Of a DNA stretch of 64,000 bases, positions 57,069-64,000 are shown piece after piece. Made by a program: the position numbers and the translations under genes. Within the stretch, counting starts at the first letter, position 1; each line of letters begins with the position of its first letter. Source of the stretch: Halalkalibacterium ligniniphilum (GTDB lineage Bacteria > Bacillota > Bacilli > Bacillales > Bacillaceae_D); contig NZ_ANNK01000144.1 in the NCBI RefSeq assembly GCF_000334155.1, positions 62,001 through 126,000 of the forward strand, given 5' to 3'. The notes beneath the pieces were generated by a model. That model made no database searches, was not told where the DNA came from, and was given only the letters and a program-made list of their open reading frames with translations.

Positions 57069-58990
57069 ACGTAATACATAGCCTCCTCATTGTTGTTTAC
57101 ATGTTTATTTTTAATGTTAATAAAAACGACAACGACGAACAGCGTGACCCCGATGATCTTAAACCAGTCTGGCAATAGTAAAAATGCACCTGAGAACAAA
57201 AATAATAAACGACTTGGTAAATGAATTTTCCGTTTAAACCAACCTTCAAATGCGACAGAGACTGCATAAAGTCCTAGCAACGTTGTCAAAACCGTTAAAA
57301 CGATCGTGACCCACGTGCCCTCTAGCATGAGCGACGGTTGATAAATAAATAGGTAAGGAATGATAAAAGCCACAATGCCTATTCGACACGCTTTGAACGC
57401 AATTTTCATCGGATTCTCGTCAGCGATTGTTGCGGCAGCAAAGGCGGCGACGGCGACTGGAGGGGTAATCGCTGAAAATACGGCAAAATAGACAATAAAT
57501 AAATGAGTTTGCAGCAAAGACACACCGAGTTCAATTAAAATCGGGGATGCAAGCATCGCTGTCAAAACGTAAGCAGCGGGCACTGGCATTCCCATTCCGA
57601 AGATAATACAGACGACCATCGTTAACATGAGACTAATAAAAATATTACCTGAAGAGGCCGCTCCGATGATTCCTGAGAATTTACCACCTAAGCCTGTAAG
57701 CATAATGATTCCAACGATGAGACCAGCAGCAGATATAACAGCGACTAGCGGGACAATTCGAACGACGGTTTCCGTGATGACGTCAACGAGAGTTTTTAAT
57801 GTCATTCTAGTCTCTTTTTTAAAGTAGCTGACGATAAACGCAGCAAGGGCGGCATAAATTGCAGCCATAATCGGTGTAAGTCCCAGTGTTAAAATCAGGA
57901 GCAATACAATGATCGGAAGGAAATATTGTCCCTTAGTTTTGATGACATCCCACACAGAATGAATATGGTCTCTAGAAAAACCTGTAATCCCCATCTTTTT
58001 AGCGTGTAGGTCAACATGGATATAAACGGCCACATAATAGAGCAAGGCTGGAATGGCAGCGGCAATAATAATTTGACTATATGGAATGCCTGTAATTTCA
58101 GCCATTAAAAACACTGCCGAGCCCATAACTGGCGGTAAGATGCTTCCACCGGACGACGCTGCAGCCTCAACAGCCCCTGCGTACGTTTTACTAAACCCTG
58201 ACTTTCTCATCGCTGGAATCGTCAATGGTCCCGTCGTGACTACATCAGATACGGGACTTCCTGATATGGAGCCATAGAACGCACTAGATACAACCGCTAC
58301 TTTTGCAGGTCCTCCCGCACTCTTCCCAGTGATAGCACTAGCAAGCTCATAGAAAAAATCGCCTCCACCAGATTTATTGTAAATACTTCCAAATAAGACG
58401 AAGAAAAACACGTAAGTGGCTGCGACAGAGGCGATTTTCCCAAAAATTCCTTCGTAGGTGAAAATCATATTATCTATAAAATAGAAAATGTCATACGGAG
58501 GATGATAAAACATACCTGCTAGGTGATGACCAAAAAAGAAATAGAAAAACAAAATCCCAATGATAATAGTTAGCCCAATTCCTAACGTTCGTCTCGTCCC
58601 TTCTAAAACGACAAGGCTAAGGATTATCCCAACCAGCACTTCCAGTGATGTCAATGGGTCCACCAAAGGCCACCGCGTTAAATATCGGTCGATATTCATA
58701 ATCATAAAAACGCCAATACTCAGCATCGCCCCAAATAAGAAATAGTCGACGACCGAGATTTTTTTTCTCGGCTGCTTTCGGTTAGGTGTAAAGACTAAAA
58801 ACATAATCGCGAGTAACGAAATGATAAAAATAACATTTCTTGTGAAAGGGTTCATTGTCGCAAACATCGCGCCCCACAATTGAAAAAACGTAATAAATAA
58901 AGACATACAGACAACAATGACCCTTACTTTCCCAGAAGGTTGATTTAATCGCCCAGACCCCAAAAAATCGAAAATATAATTAAGTCTCAA
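57065..58990 (-). CDS. TRAP transporter permease, fused type 2
   Basis: A 641-residue fused TRAP permease with about 16-18 membrane segments. GGPAKVAVVSSAFYGSISG, AASSGGSILPPVMGSAVFLM, GMPVPAAYVLTAMLASPILI and ITPPVAVAAFAAATIADENP are typical TAXI-associated motifs. It is homologous to the permease at 45389-47422. The start is TTG behind GGAGGAG. First gene of an operon with its binding protein and a class II aldolase; a promoter with an overlapping cre-like site lies upstream. Confidence 0.9.
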   Translation of the reverse strand: MRLNYIFDFLGSGRLNQPSGKVRVIVVCMSLFITFFQLWGAMFATMNPFTRNVIFIISLLAIMFLVFTPNRKQPRKKISVVDYFLFGAMLSIGVFMIMNIDRYLTRWPLVDPLTSLEVLVGIILSLVVLEGTRRTLGIGLTIIIGILFFYFFFGHHLAGMFYHPPYDIFYFIDNMIFTYEGIFGKIASVAATYVFFFVLFGSIYNKSGGGDFFYELASAITGKSAGGPAKVAVVSSAFYGSISGSPVSDVVTTGPLTIPAMRKSGFSKTYAGAVEAAASSGGSILPPVMGSAVFLMAEITGIPYSQIIIAAAIPALLYYVAVYIHVDLHAKKMGITGFSRDHIHSVWDVIKTKGQYFLPIIVLLLILTLGLTPIMAAIYAALAAFIVSYFKKETRMTLKTLVDVITETVVRIVPLVAVISAAGLIVGIIMLTGLGGKFSGIIGAASSGNIFISLMLTMVVCIIFGMGMPVPAAYVLTAMLASPILIELGVSLLQTHLFIVYFAVFSAITPPVAVAAFAAATIADENPMKIAFKACRIGIVAFIIPYLFIYQPSLMLEGTWVTIVLTVLTTLLGLYAVSVAFEGWFKRKIHLPSRLLFLFSGAFLLLPDWFKIIGVTLFVVVVFINIKNKHVNNNEEAMYYV

Positions 58991-59044
58991 AGCAACTCCT
59001 CCATCCTTTTTATAATAATAGATAACTAAGTTAACTATAGAGGA

Positions 59045-59074
59045 ATATTACCAAACGAATAAAAGCGTTGTCAA
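59045..59074 (-). promoter_or_regulatory. Promoter of TAXI-TRAP operon 2 with overlapping cre-like site
   Basis: TTGACA (59074-59069), 18-base spacer, TAATAT (59050-59045) on the minus strand. The plus strand at 59060-59073 reads TAAAAGCGTTGTCA, one mismatch from the cre consensus and covering the -35. Confidence 0.5.
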
Positions 59075-59154
59075 TATATAATTTTAAAAAGTGTTTATTT
59101 TCTGAAAATTAATATTAATTTAGAGCAATCTAGTCTCACAGCACCAATTTTTAA

Positions 59155-59190
59155 AAAAAGTAACCCGTTTTAATATGACGGGCTACTTTC
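59155..59190 (-). terminator. Terminator after the FMN reductase gene
   Basis: AAAGTAACCCGT pairs, with one mismatch, with ACGGGCTACTTT, followed on the minus strand by TTTTT. Confidence 0.75.
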
Positions 59191-59206
59191 ATATTTTTTG
59201 ATTAAT

Positions 59207-59746
59207 TTATTTTTTTAACGCTTTTTGCATAAATACGACTTCCTCAGCCAATTGGCCTATTCTGTTTAAAACATCCTGATCAGAAATCTCATTTTTATGA
59301 TTAAAATGGCTTTCATGCGCATAGACCGTACTTGGTGCGACATAGGCGCGAAAATAGCTGACGATAGGCTTTAATTGATTTTCGACGACGAGATAATGCT
59401 GAAAAGTACCTCCATTCGCAATAAATCCAATCACTTTTTTTCGCAGTGCATCAACCGGAAGTAAATCAAATAGATTTTTAAGGGCTCCACTTAGTGAAGC
59501 TTGAAAAATAGGCGTACCAATGACAAAGCAATCTGCAGAAAGTACCTTTTCAATAACCTCTTTCGTATCTCCCGTATAGGCAGACGGGTCTCGTCCATCA
59601 CAAAACTGCACATCGTACTCTTTCAAATCTAGTAGCTCCACTTCTATCTTCGGGTCATACTTCGTCACTTCCTCGATTACTTTTTCGACTAACACCTTCG
59701 TTTTTGAACCTACCACCGTGCCTGATATTCCGACTAATTTCATCAT
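59207..59746 (-). CDS. NAD(P)H-dependent FMN reductase
   Basis: About 180 residues with a flavodoxin-like fold: VGISGTVVGSKTKVLV phosphate loop at the N-terminus, PIFQASLSGALKNLFDLLP around residue 81 and GFIANGGTFQHYL, as in NADPH-dependent FMN reductases of the SsuE/MsuE type. It supplies reduced flavin, often to a two-component monooxygenase. Starts at 59746 or 59743 (two adjacent ATG codons) fit AAAGGAG; GTG at 59752 overlaps it. Following the symporter gene by 10 to 16 bases, it is probably co-transcribed. No partner oxygenase is in the window. Confidence 0.88.
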   Translation of the reverse strand: MMKLVGISGTVVGSKTKVLVEKVIEEVTKYDPKIEVELLDLKEYDVQFCDGRDPSAYTGDTKEVIEKVLSADCFVIGTPIFQASLSGALKNLFDLLPVDALRKKVIGFIANGGTFQHYLVVENQLKPIVSYFRAYVAPSTVYAHESHFNHKNEISDQDVLNRIGQLAEEVVFMQKALKK

Positions 59747-59762
59747 AACCACTCCTTTTCTA

Positions 59763-61286
59763 CTATTGAGCTTGCCTTTTCACCTTTACATAGGGCTCTT
59801 CTTGTTTATTATGATAGTATTTCTTAAGCTCATTCAAATGCTTATCGGCCATATCATACTCTGGTTTTGTTAAATAGCTTACGACAACCATCACAATCGT
59901 TGATACGACAATGACTGGAACAATCGGGAGAAAACCAAAAGTAGGTAGCCAATTCGTAAAGAAATATACAGGTACAAGTATTGCGCCAACGATCAAACTC
60001 CAAATCGCACCTGTTTTCGTTAACCTTCTCCAATACAAAGTAGTGACAATGACAGGTATCATCGCCGTTGTACCCGTAAACGATACATTCGCAATTTGAA
60101 AAACACTGGCAGGCTTTATTAGCGAAACAACATAAGATATGGCTAGTAGTACGATGACAAAAAGCCGACCGTAATATACCGTTTTTTCTTCACTTTTAAT
60201 ACTAAAGTATTTTTTAAGAATATCATTTGTAAATAAGTTGCTCATCGTTAGTAGCTGTGCGTCCATCGTAGACATGACCATGGAAAATAAGCCAGCTAAT
60301 GCGAGGCCACTCATCCAGATCGGTAGATACTCAAATGTAAGCATAAAAATGATGTTATCAGATGCATTTCCTTGCAAACCTGGAATTAATACAGCCCCCC
60401 ATACCCCTAGGGTAACGGCTAGAATATAGATGAATGCCATCCCTAAAGGATAAGCAATACTGTTTTGTCTTAGAGCATTACTACTTTTACTTGCTAATAT
60501 CCGCACAAAAACGTGAGGAAAGCTTAAAACAACAAAAGCAAATAATAACCATTGACTAAACCATATTTGCCACGAAAACGCTGCATTCCCGTCTCTGTGT
60601 AACAAATGAGGTTGCTCTTGTATCACTCTTTCCGTCATCCCTCTAAAGCCACCACCTTCATTTGCGACCATGAAAACAGCTAGAATAAAAAAAACAGTGA
60701 AAATGAAAATTTGCAGTGTATTTGTTAAAACAGTTCCTCTCATTCCACCGCCCCATACATAATAACCGACGACAATTGTGATGATTAGGGACCCTAGCCA
60801 GTAAGGAACCAGCCCATTTGTAAATGTTTCAAACCCTGCTCCTGCACCAATTTGTCCAGTAACAATGTAGGGCATCGTATAAATCGTAAAAATAAAAAAC
60901 ATGATTAAGGAGACGGCTTTGCTTTGAAAACGCTCGCCATAAAATTCACTAGGTGTGCTATAGCCAAATTTCTTTCCTAAAATCCAAATCCGCACCCCAA
61001 AATAATAAGTCGTAAACCCGATCATAAAGGAACCTGCTCCCATGATTAACCCATACATGCCAAAGCCGTGGTGATAGGCGGCGCCCGGCATTCCCATCAT
61101 AACAAAAGCCGAAAGATTCGCACCGATGATTGCGCAAAACAAATAAAAACTAGTAATAGAACGACTGGCTAAAAAATAATCTTCCCCCGTATTCTTCGTC
61201 TTTTTTTGCGAAATCCACCCAATTCCAACAATCAATAGCATATAAATCATTGAAACAATAAAGACAAGCAACACTCGATTTTCCAC
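59763..61286 (-). CDS. Sodium:solute symporter family transporter
   Basis: A 507-residue SSS-family transporter with about 13 segments. EDYFLASRSITSFYLFCAIIGANLSAF is the family's first-helix region, followed by GFGMYGLIMGAGSF, STPSEFYGERF and LAGLFSMVMSTMDAQLLTMSNLF around residue 330 with the sodium-site serines. It imports a carboxylate or related solute with sodium. The GTG start follows GGAGAGG. It lies 15 bases after a DUF3311-like gene, its usual partner, and next to gentisate dioxygenase, so an aromatic acid is possible. Confidence 0.9.
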   Translation of the reverse strand: MENRVLLVFIVSMIYMLLIVGIGWISQKKTKNTGEDYFLASRSITSFYLFCAIIGANLSAFVMMGMPGAAYHHGFGMYGLIMGAGSFMIGFTTYYFGVRIWILGKKFGYSTPSEFYGERFQSKAVSLIMFFIFTIYTMPYIVTGQIGAGAGFETFTNGLVPYWLGSLIITIVVGYYVWGGGMRGTVLTNTLQIFIFTVFFILAVFMVANEGGGFRGMTERVIQEQPHLLHRDGNAAFSWQIWFSQWLLFAFVVLSFPHVFVRILASKSSNALRQNSIAYPLGMAFIYILAVTLGVWGAVLIPGLQGNASDNIIFMLTFEYLPIWMSGLALAGLFSMVMSTMDAQLLTMSNLFTNDILKKYFSIKSEEKTVYYGRLFVIVLLAISYVVSLIKPASVFQIANVSFTGTTAMIPVIVTTLYWRRLTKTGAIWSLIVGAILVPVYFFTNWLPTFGFLPIVPVIVVSTIVMVVVSYLTKPEYDMADKHLNELKKYYHNKQEEPYVKVKRQAQ

Positions 61287-61301
61287 AGTGTCCTCTCCTC
61301 C

Positions 61302-61541
61302 CTACTCAGATTCTTCTTCGAAATCTTCAGGAACCTCTGGCCAAATCCACTTATAAGCAAAAAACAAAAAAATCGAAGCTAGCACACCACCAACTAAAAC
61401 CTGAAACCACATCGCGATTGGCATAAAGCCGAATAAAATCGGATCCACTTGACCAAACCACCAGAAATCAAAATGTAAGAACGTTAATAGAAACAGTCCC
61501 AGTAAGACAAGTATCTTCTTGAATCGATCGCTCATTTTCAT
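61302..61541 (-). CDS. Small membrane protein, DUF3311-like symporter partner
   Basis: A 79-residue protein with two hydrophobic segments (VLLGLFLLTFLHFDFWWFG and AMWFQVLVGGVLASIFLFF) and an acidic tail PEDFEEESE. Small two-helix DUF3311-type proteins are commonly encoded before SSS symporters and are thought to be accessory subunits. The ATG follows GAGAGTGGGG. First gene of the symporter-FMN reductase operon. Confidence 0.75.
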   Translation of the reverse strand: MKMSDRFKKILVLLGLFLLTFLHFDFWWFGQVDPILFGFMPIAMWFQVLVGGVLASIFLFFAYKWIWPEVPEDFEEESE

Positions 61542-61556
61542 TCCCCACTCTCTATT

Positions 61557-61570
61557 TGTATACGCTTACA
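61557..61570 (-). promoter_or_regulatory. cre site upstream of the symporter operon
   Basis: On the minus strand ATGTAAGCGTATACAA fits WTGNAANCGNWNNCW without mismatch, 16 bases before the DUF3311-like start. It is almost the same sequence as the site upstream of the alcohol dehydrogenase at 555-568. Confidence 0.5.
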
Positions 61571-61610
61571 TTTTTTTCGATCCTTGATTAAAATGACAAG
61601 AACGCTCTAA

Positions 61611-61644
61611 GAAAAACACGTTTGGTTCATACCAAAAACGTGTT
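61611..61644 (-). terminator. Terminator after gentisate dioxygenase
   Basis: On the minus strand AACACGTTT and the distal ACGTGTT, with an inner GGT/ACC pair, form a hairpin followed by TTTCTT. Confidence 0.75.
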
Positions 61645-61689
61645 CATGTGAAGCAAATACTTTCTGTAGGATGCTACCTGAGTTCTGAC

Positions 61690-62808
61690 TTACAGTAGCA
61701 CCGGTATAAATTCACTTTTTATTTCTTGATGACCCCCATTTTGCTCATACCTCTCTTCTTTTTGTAGATGGAACGTTTCCATGATCGGCAAATCATTTGC
61801 GCAAAATAGGAGCGCATCATCGTTTGACGTATTCACATGCTCATGCCACGCCCAATTCGGAATGACGAAAAAATCGCCTTTTGTCCAGTGGTATTGAACA
61901 CCGTTGATGACGCTATAGCCTTCCCCTTTAAATACGTGATAAATCGCAGAATTCGTATGGCGATGTGCTTTTGAACTGAAACCCGTTGGGAGCTTTTGTA
62001 TCCAAGCTGCCATCGTCGGGTTAGCCGTTGCCCCGTTTGAAGGATTCACATACTCAATCGCAAATCCGTCATAAGGATCTGGTTCAAAATCACTTAATCC
62101 ATCAAGGGCCATCTCTGTTTGTGCCCATTTATACGAGCCGACAGGGGCGATCTGCGGTATTCGATCAGAGATCGGACGGACCATGCCGCCTCTGTACCGT
62201 CTCGGACCGTAATTATCAGGCAAAGACGGCTTTTCCAACTGTACAGAATGAGGTTCAAAAAACGTACCTGCTGAAGCATAAACAAACGGAATATCGAGAA
62301 TATCCATCCAAATCATAGGGCGCTCACCTTCATGACCATGTCCATGCCAAAGCCAGCCTGGCGTAGTTAAGTAATCGCCTTCCTCCATGAAAATACGTTG
62401 CCCTTGTACGGTTGAAAAAGCACCTGACCCCTTCGTAATAAAACGCATTGCATTTTGGGTATGACGGTGCGAAGGGGCTGCCTCCCCAGGTAAAATTAGC
62501 TGAACAGCCGCATAAAGGGTGTTTGTGGTCGATGCCCACCCCCACGGCTGACGACTTTTAAAGCCTGGATTTTGAAAATAGATCGCCCTCCTTTCTCCTC
62601 CTCGCTCAGGGGTAAAAATTTGAGTCGCTTCATGCAATTTTTTCTCAAGCACTTCCCATTTCCATAAATAAGGAACCGCTTCTGGTGTAGGTTGCTTATG
62701 CATAAGATCAGGAATCGCATTCCACAAAGGCCCTAAATTGTACTGTTGAATGTCTTTGTTAAAATTCTGTACCTCAGGGCTATCAAAAAAAGAGTTTCTT
62801 TCTGCCAT
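61690..62808 (-). CDS. Gentisate 1,2-dioxygenase
   Basis: A 372-residue bicupin. The N-terminal cupin has HRHTQNAMRFITKGSG near residue 117 and WLWHGHGHEG near residue 153, supplying the three iron-binding histidines. The second cupin repeats the plan weakly, with HRHTNSAIYHVFKGEG and WAWHEHVN. The enzyme opens the ring of gentisate (2,5-dihydroxybenzoate) to maleylpyruvate in salicylate or 3-hydroxybenzoate breakdown. Related salicylate and 1-hydroxy-2-naphthoate dioxygenases share the fold, so substrate is inferred. The ATG follows GAGGGAG. Downstream pathway enzymes are not in the window. Confidence 0.88.
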   Translation of the reverse strand: MAERNSFFDSPEVQNFNKDIQQYNLGPLWNAIPDLMHKQPTPEAVPYLWKWEVLEKKLHEATQIFTPERGGERRAIYFQNPGFKSRQPWGWASTTNTLYAAVQLILPGEAAPSHRHTQNAMRFITKGSGAFSTVQGQRIFMEEGDYLTTPGWLWHGHGHEGERPMIWMDILDIPFVYASAGTFFEPHSVQLEKPSLPDNYGPRRYRGGMVRPISDRIPQIAPVGSYKWAQTEMALDGLSDFEPDPYDGFAIEYVNPSNGATANPTMAAWIQKLPTGFSSKAHRHTNSAIYHVFKGEGYSVINGVQYHWTKGDFFVIPNWAWHEHVNTSNDDALLFCANDLPIMETFHLQKEERYEQNGGHQEIKSEFIPVLL

Positions 62809-63340
62809 TTTTCACACTCCCTCAATAAAGTTTAATTTTCTCATGAATGCTCGTGTATCCTTAAAAATTCATAAGCACCGAATAGTAATCTCACCAAAGT
62901 TAATGGATATAAGTAGAAGAAATTAAAATTTCTTACAGAAGAAGGTCCATCCTAATGGTCAAACTGGGATAGTTTGGTAATGAAAAGGTATGACCGTGTC
63001 TAGTAATCTCCACACAACTCACGGTCGCTAACCCTTCCATATCTCTCCCGATTGGTGTCCATACCTTCCTTCGTCCTGCGTATCCATGAGGTGGAGGTCG
63101 GATAAGCTCCTTTGCTGAGTCATAGCCCGTATGGTGAAAATAAGCTCCGACTCTGCACTATTGGTGTTTGTTTTTTGATAAATACGACTATTGTACGGCT
63201 TTATATGGAGTGGCAGGCGTGGTAGACTTACTGCCAGGGCGAATCATGGATGATATCGCCGCTTCGTCTAAGAACCCATGTCCGCCAAGGCTCCATGTCA
63301 CGCCCCTTCGGATCATTCTCTTTTAAGGTTAAGCCACCTG
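62809..63340. other. Region between gentisate dioxygenase and the IS110 gene
   Basis: No gene. The first 130 bases are the dioxygenase upstream region, without an obvious promoter. From about 62985 the GC content rises and the sequence is probably the non-coding end of the IS110 element; its exact edge cannot be placed. Confidence 0.35.
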
Positions 63341-64000
63341 TCATGGTTCCATTTGAGGTAAATCTCTAATTACTTTTGAACCGTCAAATCCACACTGCCT
63401 TTGACCAATGACAAACAAGACACGTAGTAACTTATAACACAAGGCAATGAGCGATTGCTGTTTGTTTCAAAGGGCGTTCAGGGCGTCTTGTATAGTAGTC
63501 ATGCAGGGCTTTGAACGTTGGATTATGGGCAACAAGGGGACGAATCGCTAAATATAAGGCTCGGCGTAATCGTCTCCTTCCTCGTTTCATAATCCTTGTT
63601 TGCCCTTTATACTTCCCTGAACTATGTTCACGTAAAGAGAGCCTTGCTAAGTTCACTAATTGTTGAGGGTGAGAGTACTTTCAGAGGTCTTCAACTTCCG
63701 TAAAAAATAACCCAACTGTAACCACCCCTAAGTCAGGAATCTTCATCATTTGTTGTGCGCCAGGTAACGTTTCAACGATAGCTTCTAATTCAACGTCTAA
63801 TTCTTCTAATTGTGGCTTATACAACTCATATTGTTGAATAAGATAAGCAAGCAAATAGAAGGTCTACCTTAATCCCAATGCTTTTTTTCGCTGTTTCTAC
63901 AAGCTTCGTTGCTCGCTTGATGCCAACCCCTCGTTGTATAAACGGCTTCCACTTTTGAAGCACTTCTTCTAGTGTAAAGGTGACGATGTCTGATGGAAAT
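63341..64000 (-). pseudogene. IS110-family transposase, C-terminal part, frameshifted
   Basis: The minus strand encodes QLEELDVELEAIVETLPGAQ, QQMMKIPDLGVVTVG and QTRIMKRGRRRLRRALYLAI followed by RPLVAHNP, the Transposase_20 region of IS110 elements. The end RQCGFDGSKVIRDLPQMEP is read in another frame to TGA at 63341-63343. A frameshift near 63845, an in-frame TGA after EVEDL near 63680, and a slip near 63434 break it. The 5' part runs off the window. Confidence 0.82.

Overview
The window looks like a chromosome segment of a low-GC, spore-forming Bacillaceae bacterium, possibly an environmental or alkaliphilic type. The evidence is a GerA-family germination operon, a DesK-DesR-Des cold-membrane module, strong AGGAGG ribosome sites with frequent GTG and TTG starts, a tandem T-box thrZ leader, CcpA-type cre sites and a Bacillaceae intergenic repeat. 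No tRNA, rRNA or CRISPR array was seen.

Left part (1-31200). A cut-off zinc alcohol dehydrogenase lies beside a BenE-type aromatic-acid transporter, an acyl-CoA ligase, a second BenE transporter and a PadR regulator. A close dehydrogenase paralogue sits at 13550-14647. Together they suggest uptake and activation of aromatic alcohols or acids. Next come a coiled-coil protein, an SsuABC/TauABC-like ABC importer with a consensus promoter and operator-like palindrome, a tandem P-loop ATPase, a divergent SDR enzyme lacking the usual YxxxK, and a decayed MOSC gene. These are followed by the gerA-type operon, a GltC-like regulator, NADP-type glutamate dehydrogenase, des-desK-desR, a glutathione peroxidase, small conserved membrane proteins and thrZ behind two T-boxes.

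Middle part (31200-45400). This is an accessory region: an unrecognised cysteine-containing peptide gene with a frameshift, a divergent PH-domain protein, orphan gene ends, and a four-gene Wadjet (JetD-A-B-C) anti-plasmid operon. The 5' end of a group II intron sits directly after the Wadjet terminator. Then come a MacB/FtsX-like ABC pair and a wrecked exporter ATPase.

Right part (45400-64000). Carbon-acid uptake and catabolism: a TAXI-TRAP operon with a DUF1850 gene; a CdaR-type regulator divergent from glycerate kinase and a GntP permease; a second TAXI-TRAP operon ending in a class II aldolase; a sodium:solute symporter with a DUF3311-like partner and an FMN reductase; and gentisate 1,2-dioxygenase. 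Remnants of IS66, IS4 and IS110 transposases separate the blocks. Several of the catabolic promoters carry cre-like sites, which suggests glucose repression of these operons.
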